A model generated the notes under the pieces. It saw only the letters and a list, made by a program, of their open reading frames with translations, did no database searches and was not told the DNA's origin. Source: CAYLLN01 sp040901775 (GTDB lineage: Bacteria; Planctomycetota; Planctomycetia; Pirellulales; Pirellulaceae). From it: a stretch of 37,551 nt of DNA. The translations under genes and the position numbers were made by a program. Of this stretch, positions 8,013-14,960 are shown one piece after another; the first letter of the stretch is position 1; the number at the start of each line of letters is the position of its first letter. The stretch is from contig JBBDYF010000078.1 of NCBI GenBank assembly GCA_040901775.1, positions 1 to 37,551 of the forward strand, given 5' to 3'.

Positions 8013-8317
8013 GGTGGGGTGGTGCGGGTTTTGCCAAAGATTCGCGTTATTCGAGGCCGAGAAATACCTCAGACATCAGGCAGCGCAGGCGCGCAATAAG
8101 CGCGAGCGCCTGCCGGTGGGCTCGGCATTGCCAGGCGAATCATAATTCGCCCGGCGGCGGCGGGTCCACGCCAAAAACAGCGCACGCCGCACGGCCTCTT
8201 CGCTTCGCGAGTGAAGAGTAGGGCGGGACAGCTAGCACCATTCATCCGCAAGAAGTGGCTTCGGCCGCCGCCGGCAACGATTCCGGCGGCGGGCGGGGCG
8301 TGTGAGGGGGGACAAGC
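8013..8317 (+). other. Divergent intergenic region, no gene seen
   Basis: This 305-bp gap lies between a minus-strand secreted protein gene and a plus-strand lipoprotein gene. No frame in it looks coding. It holds a short hairpin around 8199-8221 (CTCTTC paired with GAAGAG) and a perfect GC-rich inverted repeat at 8265-8292. Promoters for both genes are expected here but none matches consensus well. Confidence 0.6.
8265..8292 (+). promoter_or_regulatory. Perfect GC-rich inverted repeat in a 5' leader
   Basis: CCGCCGCCGG at 8265-8274 pairs exactly with CCGGCGGCGG at 8283-8292 around an 8-nt loop. It ends 25 nt before the lipoprotein ATG at 8318, just ahead of a purine-rich ribosome site (AGGGGGG). 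It could be a leader hairpin that modulates translation, or a protein-binding site. Confidence 0.45.
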
Positions 8318-9433
8318 ATGAAGATCCGTTTGCCGCTCGTTTTGATGCTGGCCGCAAGTTTCGCGGCCGCAGGATGTGCGTTCCCGAAAGCGCACAATTT
8401 GCCGCCGGCTCAGCAATTGCTGGAGCCGGGGCCGGGCGTGGGTGGCCCTGGGCCGGGCGTGCTGCCCCCCTCGTTGCCCCCCGCCATGATTCCCATGTCG
8501 ATGCCGACCGTGCAAATCCTGTTTGCCCGGCCCGAAGCGATGCAGGTTCGGTGGGACGTGGGCGGCGTCGGACAGTTCGACAGCGAGCCGCTGATCGTGC
8601 CGGCCCGGCAGAACTTCCCGCAGAACGGCATCTACCGGATGAAGCTGACCAACATCGGCGGCCGCGAAGGGGTGGAACTGTATCCCACGCTCGAAATCGG
8701 CCCCACCACGCCGCGGAGCGAAGCCTTCCTGGCCCACAACGCGATCCCCGTGCAGATCACCGAAGAAGACTTCGATCAGGTGCTGGCCGGCAACTTTGTC
8801 ACCAAGGTTGTTTATCTGCCCGACCCGGAGTTCCAGGAACTGGCCCTGGCCAACGTCGAAACGCTGGTCAGCACGCGGCTCGATCCGGGGGTCGATCCGA
8901 TCACCGAAGCCGACCGCCGCGGCTCGATCCTGGCGGTCGTGCGGCTGGGCAATAAAGACGTCGAACTGGCCGGGGCTGAAGAAGGGCTCGGCTACGGCGG
9001 CTACGGCGGCGGCATGATGGACGGGGGCTACTGCCCGCCCTACGGCATGGGCCCAATGGGTACCTCTGGGTTGGTGCCGAACTATGTGGCCGGCATTACC
9101 GCGCCGCAGTACGGCATGCCGCTCACCGGCACGCCGATCGGTCTGCCCGGCCCGCCCCACATTCCGCTAGGTGGCCAGGCCGGGTTGAACAAGCACGTGA
9201 TGAAGAATCACACCCGCATGCACATCCCGGGGCCGACCGAAAAGTTCAAGATTCACGTTCGCCAGCAGCCGGGCTTCAGCTATCCCAAGCCGGCCAACCG
9301 AGTCCACATCCGCGAGCAGATGATTCACCCCAGCCTGCCGTTCGAGCAGCCCCACTGGGACATGCACGAACGGATCGGCGGTGGCGCGCCGGGCGCCGCG
9401 GGCGCGGAATACTGCCCGCCGGGCCAGCAGTAA
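8318..9433 (+). CDS. Conserved surface lipoprotein, paralogue of the next gene
   Basis: This 371-residue protein has a lipoprotein signal peptide (MKIRLPLVLMLAAS...) with a lipobox ending in Cys20 (AAAGC), so it should be lipid-anchored. A Pro/Gly-rich linker (about 35-60) leads to a domain of about 160 residues containing IYRMKLTNIGG, GVELYPTLEI, IPVQITEEDFDQVLAGNF and ITEADRRGSILAVVRLG. This domain is clearly homologous to the one in the following gene. After it comes a Gly/Tyr-rich stretch (GYGGYGGG) and a His/Pro-rich tail. The purine-rich AGGGGGG before the ATG supports the start. I recognise the pattern from planctomycete genomes but know no function; an envelope structural role is inferred from its anchoring and its neighbours. 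Confidence 0.85.
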   Translation: MKIRLPLVLMLAASFAAAGCAFPKAHNLPPAQQLLEPGPGVGGPGPGVLPPSLPPAMIPMSMPTVQILFARPEAMQVRWDVGGVGQFDSEPLIVPARQNFPQNGIYRMKLTNIGGREGVELYPTLEIGPTTPRSEAFLAHNAIPVQITEEDFDQVLAGNFVTKVVYLPDPEFQELALANVETLVSTRLDPGVDPITEADRRGSILAVVRLGNKDVELAGAEEGLGYGGYGGGMMDGGYCPPYGMGPMGTSGLVPNYVAGITAPQYGMPLTGTPIGLPGPPHIPLGGQAGLNKHVMKNHTRMHIPGPTEKFKIHVRQQPGFSYPKPANRVHIREQMIHPSLPFEQPHWDMHERIGGGAPGAAGAEYCPPGQQ

Positions 9434-9515
9434 CGTAGGACGGATATTCGTAACGTGGGACGGATTTCCAATCCGTCAGCAACAAACCGTGGGACGGATT
9501 CTGAATCCGTCCCAC
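9432..9515 (+). repeat. Tandem GGACGGAT palindromic repeats
   Basis: Three units of a repeat beginning 'aacgt(a/g)gGACGGAT' lie in the gap between two surface genes. The first (around 9435-9445) is a stub. The second forms an 8-bp stem (GACGGATT 9459-9466 with AATCCGTC 9470-9477). The third forms a perfect 12-bp stem (9489-9500 with 9504-9515) around a CTG loop. REP-like repeats of this kind are common in planctomycete intergenic DNA. The position inside a same-strand gene run suggests an effect on mRNA stability or readthrough. Confidence 0.75.
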
Positions 9516-9530
9516 AAACAGGATCTTCCC

Positions 9531-10307
9531 ATGCGACATGTTGCTGCAAAACCTCGGCTCGTCTTGCCGCTGCTGAGCTGGTTGGCCTTGGCCGCCGGCG
9601 CATGGGCCCAAGGGCCCGTGCATTATCAGCACAAGGCTTACCTGCCGCCGGGAGCGATTGGACAGCAGCAACTGCAGCGCGGCGGTCCACTGCCGGGTTA
9701 CTTCCAGCCGGTCGAGATCTCCGCCCCGCAAGGGACGTTGGTCTCGCTGGCGGCGGAAGGGGGCTTTACCCAAGCCGCCGAGGCAAAAGCTTTGGCCGGC
9801 ATGTTGATCGGCCAGGTCTATCGGCTGAAGGTCTCGAACATCGAGTTCCACGAAGGGGCCGAGGTTTTTCCGACCATCGAAGTGATCGACCGGCTCTATC
9901 CGCCCCCCGGCCAAGCGGCCCGCTTTCCCATTCCAGTGGTCCTGACACAGGAAGAACTGGTGATGGCTTTGCGCGGCAGCTACGTGCTGCGGGTGATCTA
10001 CGTCGAAGAGCCGAAGACCGCCCTGCCGATCCGCGACCAGCCGGGGGATCAGCGGTATTTTGAGGTTGGTCCCGGCGTCGATGCGATGGAAACGGCCGAT
10101 CGGCTGGGCCGCCCGGTGGCGATCTTGCGAATGGGTTCGCGAGTGCCGACCGCCGATGCCGTCGATTCCCGGTTCGTCTATCACAACCCGCCGCTGCAAG
10201 TGATCGAGCAGCCGATCGTGTTGCCGCGTGGCGCAGGGCTGGAAGCGCCGCTCGACGCCCCGCCGCAAATGGGCCGGCCGAGTCTGAATTTTCCCCGCCT
10301 GCGGTAA
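9531..10307 (+). CDS. Secreted protein homologous to the upstream lipoprotein
   Basis: This 258-residue protein has a standard signal peptide (RLVLPLLSWLALAAGAWA, cleavage near AWA-Q) and no lipobox. Its body aligns with the preceding lipoprotein: VYRLKVSNIEFHEG, AEVFPTIEVIDR, FPIPVVLTQEELVMALRGSY, VLRVIYVEEP, then GVDAMETADRLGRPVAILRMGS. The two thus form a tandem paralogous pair. The lipid anchor is lost or never gained, so this copy is probably free in the periplasm or partner-bound. The ATG at 9531 is chosen because it starts the signal peptide; an upstream extension would read through the palindromic repeats. Function unknown. Confidence 0.85.
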   Translation: MRHVAAKPRLVLPLLSWLALAAGAWAQGPVHYQHKAYLPPGAIGQQQLQRGGPLPGYFQPVEISAPQGTLVSLAAEGGFTQAAEAKALAGMLIGQVYRLKVSNIEFHEGAEVFPTIEVIDRLYPPPGQAARFPIPVVLTQEELVMALRGSYVLRVIYVEEPKTALPIRDQPGDQRYFEVGPGVDAMETADRLGRPVAILRMGSRVPTADAVDSRFVYHNPPLQVIEQPIVLPRGAGLEAPLDAPPQMGRPSLNFPRLR

Positions 10308-10379
10308 ACGGGTTCGCATTCGTCCGCACAACGCTGGAAGGCCAAGCGCCTTCCGCTCGCCAGGAAGGTGCTCGCCGCG

Positions 10380-11693
10380 ATGATTGCCATTCGACCGCTG
10401 TTGCTACTGCTGCCCCTGGTGCTGCTCTGCTCGTGCCGCGGGCTGGCGACACGGGAGGGCAAGGCGTGGGAGGGCGAGGCTCCCGCCGAACCGGCAGCGC
10501 GACCGATGGTCGCGGCATTGCAACCAGCGCGACCCGCGGATGCGGCTATGCACGCGCCCCCCTCCCCTGCCCTGCCGCGCAATACGTACCCCGTGCATCA
10601 GGCGCAGCACGTTCCGCCGAGCCTCCCCGCGGGGGCTTGGACCGGACAGCCACTGCCGGCGCCCGGCGGCCACGCGCATCAAGGCGGCTCGTGCCCATGC
10701 TGCGGGCCGCGCCAGGCTTTTGAGTTTTCCAGCGAGGCGCATGCAGGACTATCCTGGGTGCCTGACGGCATCTCGTGCCCCTGGCCCAAAGACGAATTCA
10801 TCTGCGACGGTGGCGATCTGAATGGCGATGTGCATGTCAAGCGCGATTGGACCGTCGTCGGCCTCGATCAAGAAGACACGGTGGCCCACTACGACACGCT
10901 CGATGGCGAGACCGAAGTTGCCGCCAGTAACTGCGTTTGCATCTATGCCCCCCGTTTCGCGGCAGTTCGCCAGGTTGCCAGCCCCATCTTGTATGAAGGG
11001 CACGAGCGGATCGCGGGAATTGAGAAGCCTGTTAAGCTGAACGTTCATGAGGAAAACCGCGGGCCGAAAACCGCCATCCAGCCCGAGCAACTCGTTGCGC
11101 AGCTCGGCTTGGACAATGCTCCCAGCTTCCGCGAGCAAACCCGCACCGTCGGCGTCGAGCAGACGACCGGCCTGGTGCTGGCGGCAGACGCCTTCTTGCC
11201 GCACGAAAATCTCATGCTCATCCAGCGGGGACAGTTCGACGGCCGCGAAAAAGCGCGGCTGGCCGAGCGCGTTGCCGCCGCCGTTACCTGGACCAACAAC
11301 CAGGCGGTCCAGATCATCATCGACGGCGAGCCGGCGGTCGAAGCCGCGGGCCAGGTCGAGCCGCAAGAAACCGTCGTTTACGAACTGTTCGGCAAACCGC
11401 GGCTGCGGATTTGCAAAATCGCCGACAAGAGCGAAGCGAAAATCGACGAGATCGTCACCTTCACCCTGCGGTTCGACAACGTCGGCGAACAGCCGATCGG
11501 CAACGTGACCGTGATCGACAATCTGATGCCGCGGCTAGAGTTTATCGAAGGCTCGGCCGAAAGCAGCCTGAAAGCCGAGTTCAAAACGCAAACCCAGTTG
11601 CCCGGCGAATCGCTGGTGCTGCGGTGGGAGATCGAGCCCTCGCTCAAGGTGAACGAAGGCGGCATCATCCGCTTCCAAGCGCGGGTACGGTAG
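10380..11693 (+). CDS. DUF11-domain surface lipoprotein
   Basis: This 437-residue protein has a hydrophobic signal (PLLLLLPLVLLCSC) with lipobox Cys19. A low-complexity Pro/Ala-rich region (about 20-100) follows, then a Cys-containing central domain (SCPCCGPR, ISCPWPKDEFICDGG, CVCIYAPRF), and finally a DUF11-type beta-sandwich repeat (about 345-437: KSEAKIDEIVTFTLRFDN, then GNVTVIDNLMPRLEFIEGS and LRWEIEPSL). DUF11 modules occur in secreted proteins and are usually structural. The ATG at 10380 is chosen because AGGAAGG lies 11 nt upstream; a GTG at 10368 is the alternative. It is the third gene of a same-strand surface locus, 72 nt after the paralogous secreted protein, and probably works with it in the envelope. 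Confidence 0.87.
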   Translation: MIAIRPLLLLLPLVLLCSCRGLATREGKAWEGEAPAEPAARPMVAALQPARPADAAMHAPPSPALPRNTYPVHQAQHVPPSLPAGAWTGQPLPAPGGHAHQGGSCPCCGPRQAFEFSSEAHAGLSWVPDGISCPWPKDEFICDGGDLNGDVHVKRDWTVVGLDQEDTVAHYDTLDGETEVAASNCVCIYAPRFAAVRQVASPILYEGHERIAGIEKPVKLNVHEENRGPKTAIQPEQLVAQLGLDNAPSFREQTRTVGVEQTTGLVLAADAFLPHENLMLIQRGQFDGREKARLAERVAAAVTWTNNQAVQIIIDGEPAVEAAGQVEPQETVVYELFGKPRLRICKIADKSEAKIDEIVTFTLRFDNVGEQPIGNVTVIDNLMPRLEFIEGSAESSLKAEFKTQTQLPGESLVLRWEIEPSLKVNEGGIIRFQARVR

Positions 11694-11698
11694 GCTGC

Positions 11699-11719
11699 GG
11701 GGCTCGGGGCTCGGGGCTC
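11699..11719 (+). repeat. Heptamer array, GGGGCTC x3
   Basis: Three exact tandem copies of GGGGCTC start 5 nt after the stop codon of the DUF11 gene. This is one of several 7-nt-period arrays in the window. Confidence 0.8.
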
Positions 11720-11746
11720 GGGACGGTGGGGCAGCGAACAACCATC

Positions 11747-11806
11747 GGGTGCCACGTCCCACGCTTGCGTGGGCGTGCCGAGCGGCGACAGGATGCTCCA
11801 TTATCG
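11747..11806 (+). repeat. REP-like unit A, left of the RAYT gene
   Basis: A 60-nt unit starting GGGTGCCACGTCCCACGC, with a stem CCCACGC (11758-11764) / GCGTGGG (11767-11773). It is repeated almost exactly at 11880-11940, including the distal part ending CATTATCG. Confidence 0.8.
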
Positions 11807-11879
11807 CTAGGTTTTTCCGTAGATAGTTCGGAGCATGCAGACGCTGGCAGCGAAAAGCGAAACCCGAAAGATTTTTGCC

Positions 11880-11940
11880 GGGTGCCACGTCCCACGCCCC
11901 TCGTGGGCGTGCCGAGCGGCGACAGGATGCTCCATTATCG
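11880..11940 (+). repeat. REP-like unit B, overlapping the RAYT stop codon
   Basis: Second copy of the 60-nt unit, differing mainly in the hairpin loop (stem CCCACG 11891-11896 with CGTGGG 11902-11907). Its last bases include the TAA stop (11935-11937, minus strand) of the transposase gene, so the repeat and the gene end are physically joined. Confidence 0.8.
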
Positions 11941-12498
11941 TGATCGTGGATCCTCCGGGAGTGATTCGAAGTTGATCGGAATCGGTACGTGTTGCACGCC
12001 AGCGTAAGCTGCCGCACTCGACCACGGCCAATCCACTTGCTTCTCGACCAGGCCGCGTCGCACGGGATTCTCGTGAAGGTAGTCGATGTCGGTCCAAATG
12101 TAACGCGGCGAGTAAAGATTTCGGTCGTACCCCGGCCCGTCCTGCCAGAAATGAAACGAACCTGAAAAGCGCGCAAGATACGCCGGGTCGTATCTCCGCA
12201 GCCAGTTTAGCGCTCGCTTGGATACGGATTGCTTAATCGTGGTCAGCACGGCTTCGATTTTTAGTTTTGGATCGTGAGGCCAAACGAGCAGATGCACATG
12301 CTCGGGCATGATCGCGTAAGCCCAAATGTGCAAAGGATGTTTCCCTCGTGCCAGTTGAATTGCGTCCATCATCCACAGGCGCGACCGGTCTTTGCTGAGG
12401 AACGGGAGCCGTTGATAGCACGAGAATGTTAGCGAACGGGCGTCGAGTTCGCCGTCGTAGTGGAGGATCGTCTTTCGGTGCGGTGTTTCGGCGGTCAT
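11935..12498 (-). CDS. REP-associated tyrosine transposase (RAYT, Y1/HUH family)
   Basis: This 187-residue protein belongs to the IS200/IS605-like Y1 transposases. The HUH metal motif is His67-Val-His69 in AIMPEHVHLLVWP. The usual RAYT block follows: FWQDGPGYDRNLYS, then YLHENPVRRGLV, which contains the probable catalytic Tyr140. Enzymes of this family cut and join single-stranded DNA at palindromes; RAYTs are single-copy domesticated relatives linked to REP repeats. The ATG at 12498 gives a normal family length; the frame stays open further upstream, but that part is antisense to the next gene and unlike the family. It is bracketed by REP-like units A and B on the left and C and D, inverted, on the right. 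All key residues are present, so it looks intact. Confidence 0.92.
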   Translation of the reverse strand: MTAETPHRKTILHYDGELDARSLTFSCYQRLPFLSKDRSRLWMMDAIQLARGKHPLHIWAYAIMPEHVHLLVWPHDPKLKIEAVLTTIKQSVSKRALNWLRRYDPAYLARFSGSFHFWQDGPGYDRNLYSPRYIWTDIDYLHENPVRRGLVEKQVDWPWSSAAAYAGVQHVPIPINFESLPEDPRSR

Positions 12499-12558
12499 CG
12501 GATTACGATACGTGGCGGAGATTATGATTCTCGGCAGGGCTGCGACAACTTGCAATGC

Positions 12559-12591
12559 GCACGCCCACGCTGGGCGTGGGACGTGGCACCC
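12559..12591 (-). repeat. REP-like unit C, right of the RAYT gene, inverted
   Basis: The reverse complement of this unit begins GGGTGCCACGTCCCACGC, the same head as units A and B. Its stem is CCCACGC (12564-12570) / GCGTGGG (12574-12580). It lacks the distal part carried by A and B. Confidence 0.75.
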
Positions 12592-12600
12592 GTCGACTGG

Positions 12601-12630
12601 GACGCCCACTGGGCGTGGGACGTGGCACCC
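12601..12630 (-). repeat. REP-like unit D, right of the RAYT gene, inverted
   Basis: A second right-hand unit, with the same GTGCCAC head on the minus strand and the perfect odd palindrome ACGCCCA-C-TGGGCGT at 12602-12616. It is spaced 9 nt from unit C. Confidence 0.7.
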
Positions 12631-12730
12631 CTTGGTTCGCCGACCAGGAAAATCTGCCGAGCTTGAAATTCCCTTCCCCGCGGCCGATGATGCGTCCACC
12701 TTTCTTCCCTGTGGACGCTCGAGGCCCGCC

Positions 12731-14866
12731 ATGATTCGCTCCCTTCTGCTCGCCCTCCTCTCCCCTCCCCTGCTCTGCTGCGCGGCACTCGCCCAACCGC
12801 CTGAAAATCCCAAGCCAGACACCAGCCGGGGTGACCGGATGCTCGCCGAGTATTTTCGGCAGGAAACCGAAGAGATTGAATCGAACTGTTTGGCCGAGAT
12901 CGAAACCCTCGCCGACTGGAACGCCAAGAAGGGCGAATACCGCCGGCAACTGCGCGAAATGCTGGGCCTCGATCCGTTGCCCGAAAAAACGGACTTGAAG
13001 GCTGAAATCACCGGCCGCACCGAGCACGAAGATTTCGTCGTCGAGAACCTGCAGTTCCAGTCGCGGCCCGGCTTATACGTGACCGGCAACCTGTATCTGC
13101 CCAAAAAGATCGATCCGCAAAAGCCGCTGCCGGCGATTCTGTACGTCTGCGGCCACGGCCCGGTGAAGAAGGACGGCATCAGCTTCGGCAACAAGGTGAC
13201 CTACCAGCATCACGGCGGCTGGTTCGCCCGCAACGGCTACGTCTGTCTGACGATCGACACCCTGCAAATGGGCGAGATCGAAGGCATCCATCACGGCACG
13301 CACCGGTACGGCATGTGGTGGTGGCTCAATCGAGGCTACACGCCGGCCGGCGTCGAGGCCTGGAACTGCGTGCGGGCGCTCGACTATCTCGAAACGCGCC
13401 ACGAGGTCGATAAGACCCGCTTCGGCGTCACCGGCCGGAGCGGCGGCGGGGCCTATAGCTGGTGGATCGCCGCCCTCGACGAGCGGATCAAGGCCGCCGT
13501 TCCCGTGGCGGGAATCACCGACCTGCAGAATCATGTGGTCGATGGCTGCGTCGAGGGGCACTGCGACTGCATGTATATGGTGAACACGTATCGCTGGGAC
13601 TATCCGCAAGTGGCGGCCCTCGTCGCCCCGCGGCCGTTGTTGATTTCGAACACCGACACCGACGGAATCTTTCCACTCGACGGGGTGGTCCGCACGTTCG
13701 AGAAGGTTCGCCGCATCTACCGCCTGCATGAGCCGGAACTGAAAGGGGCGTCGGCCAACGTCGGGCTCAACATCTCGCCCGGCCCGCACAAGGACACGCA
13801 GGAACTGCAACTGCACGCCTTCCGCTGGTTCAACAAGCACCTCAAGGGAGAGGACCAGCCGGTCGAAATGGCGGCGGTGAAATTCTTTCAGCCCGAGCAA
13901 CTGCGGGTCTTCGACAAGCTTCCGGCGGACGAGATCAACACGACAATCCATGAGACGTTCGTGCCGGCCGCCGCCTCGCCGCCGACGATTCCCACCGACA
14001 AAGCCGGGTGGGAAAAGATGCGCGATGGTTGGCGAATGGCACTTGAGCAAAAGTCCTTCAGGGCCTGGCCAGACTCCAATGAGCCGCTCGCTCTCAAGGA
14101 AGCCTTTTCCGCCGAAAAAGACGGCGTGCATCTGGCCGCCTATGACTTCACGAGCCAGAACGCCATCAACCTGCGGCTCTACGTCTTGCGCCGCGCGGGT
14201 GCCGCAAAGCCAGAGCTGAATGTCCTGAACGTCCTCGATGATACTGGCTGGCAAGAAATTCTTGCCGGATTGCGGCCCGGCTTTGAAGCGCAGCTCAAGG
14301 GCGAGAATCTGCCGGCGGCGAATGAAAAGGTATGGCAAGAAACCAAAAAAATGGTCGAGACGTTTCCCTGGGCGATGAGCTACGTCTGCCCGCGCGGCAT
14401 CGGACCGACCGCCTGGGACCAGAGCGAGAAGAAGCAGATTCAGAATCGGCGGCGGTTCTACCTGCTCGGCCAGACGCTGGATGGGCAGCAGACGTGGGAC
14501 GTCTGCCGGGCAATTCAGGCGGTTCGGGCGGTTCGGGCGGTGAAAGGGTTATCGAGCATTCCACTCTGGCTGCAAGCTCAGCGTGACATGTCCGGCATCG
14601 CCCTCTACGCCTCGCTCTTGGAGCCGGACATCCAGCGGCTCGACCTCTACGACCTGCCGAAGTCGCACCGCGAGGGGCCAATCTTCCTGAACGTCAATCG
14701 CTTTCTCGACATGCCCCAGGCGGTGGCAATGGCAGCCGAGCGCGCGCAGGTGGTTCTCTATCAGGCCGACGATGCGGGCTGGGAGTATCCGCAGGCAGTC
14801 GCCAAACAACTCGGCTGGGACGCCAAGCAAATTCAGATCCGCCAGCCTCCAGCCGCGGGCGAATGA
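12731..14866 (+). CDS. Secreted alpha/beta hydrolase, acetyl-xylan-esterase/dienelactone-hydrolase-like
   Basis: This 711-residue protein has a signal peptide (SLLLALLSPPLLCCAALAQ) and an alpha/beta hydrolase domain. The nucleophile is Ser237 in VTGRSGGGAYSWW. The likely acid is Asp309 or Asp311 in NTDTDGIFPLDG, and His353 in SPGPHKDTQE. The segment GYVCLTIDTLQMGEIEG and the HG motif in ILYVCGHGPVKK complete the fold. The pattern resembles esterases that remove acetyl or other ester groups from polysaccharides, a common planctomycete trait; the true substrate is unknown. Residues about 360-711 form a second region repeating some hydrolase-like elements but without a clear nucleophile. The ATG at 12731 starts the signal peptide. 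The stop codon is the first part of a GACTAAG array. Confidence 0.85.
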   Translation: MIRSLLLALLSPPLLCCAALAQPPENPKPDTSRGDRMLAEYFRQETEEIESNCLAEIETLADWNAKKGEYRRQLREMLGLDPLPEKTDLKAEITGRTEHEDFVVENLQFQSRPGLYVTGNLYLPKKIDPQKPLPAILYVCGHGPVKKDGISFGNKVTYQHHGGWFARNGYVCLTIDTLQMGEIEGIHHGTHRYGMWWWLNRGYTPAGVEAWNCVRALDYLETRHEVDKTRFGVTGRSGGGAYSWWIAALDERIKAAVPVAGITDLQNHVVDGCVEGHCDCMYMVNTYRWDYPQVAALVAPRPLLISNTDTDGIFPLDGVVRTFEKVRRIYRLHEPELKGASANVGLNISPGPHKDTQELQLHAFRWFNKHLKGEDQPVEMAAVKFFQPEQLRVFDKLPADEINTTIHETFVPAAASPPTIPTDKAGWEKMRDGWRMALEQKSFRAWPDSNEPLALKEAFSAEKDGVHLAAYDFTSQNAINLRLYVLRRAGAAKPELNVLNVLDDTGWQEILAGLRPGFEAQLKGENLPAANEKVWQETKKMVETFPWAMSYVCPRGIGPTAWDQSEKKQIQNRRRFYLLGQTLDGQQTWDVCRAIQAVRAVRAVKGLSSIPLWLQAQRDMSGIALYASLLEPDIQRLDLYDLPKSHREGPIFLNVNRFLDMPQAVAMAAERAQVVLYQADDAGWEYPQAVAKQLGWDAKQIQIRQPPAAGE

Positions 14867-14904
14867 CTAAGGACTAAGGACTAAGGACTAAGGACTAAGG
14901 ACTA
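14865..14904 (+). repeat. Heptamer array, GACTAAG x5 plus partial
   Basis: Five exact GACTAAG units and a partial sixth begin inside the TGA stop (14864-14866) of the hydrolase gene. The same unit appears in the array before gatA. Confidence 0.88.
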
Positions 14905-14913
14905 CGCTACAAT
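14905..14913 (+). promoter_or_regulatory. Possible -10 region CGCTACAAT
   Basis: TACAAT (14908-14913, 5 of 6 consensus matches) lies 48 nt before the aminotransferase ATG. The identical CGCTACAAT occurs at 17456-17464 before another gene. No convincing -35; heptamer repeats occupy that position. Confidence 0.32.
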
Positions 14914-14922
14914 TCGCAAGCA

Positions 14923-14958
14923 AATCTGCAATCTGAAATCTTAAAATCTGAAATTCCC
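14923..14958 (+). repeat. Heptamer array, AATCTGA-type units
   Basis: Units AATCTGC, AATCTGA, AATCTTA, then one extra A, AATCTGA and AATTCCC run to 2 nt before the aminotransferase ATG, taking the place of a ribosome binding site. A sister array lies at 30686-30720. Confidence 0.78.
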
Positions 14959-14960
14959 CT

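Noticed and set aside
12499..13194. Long upstream extension of the RAYT reading frame
   Set aside because: It would be antisense to the hydrolase start and more than double the family length; the ATG at 12498 gives a normal RAYT.
13073..14338. A 421-codon minus-strand frame opposite the secreted hydrolase
   Set aside because: It is a shadow of a gene with signal peptide and intact catalytic motifs, and has no recognisable protein features.
14865..14904. CRISPR-like repeat
   Set aside because: Units are 7 nt with no spacers, and no cas genes are present; it is a simple tandem array.
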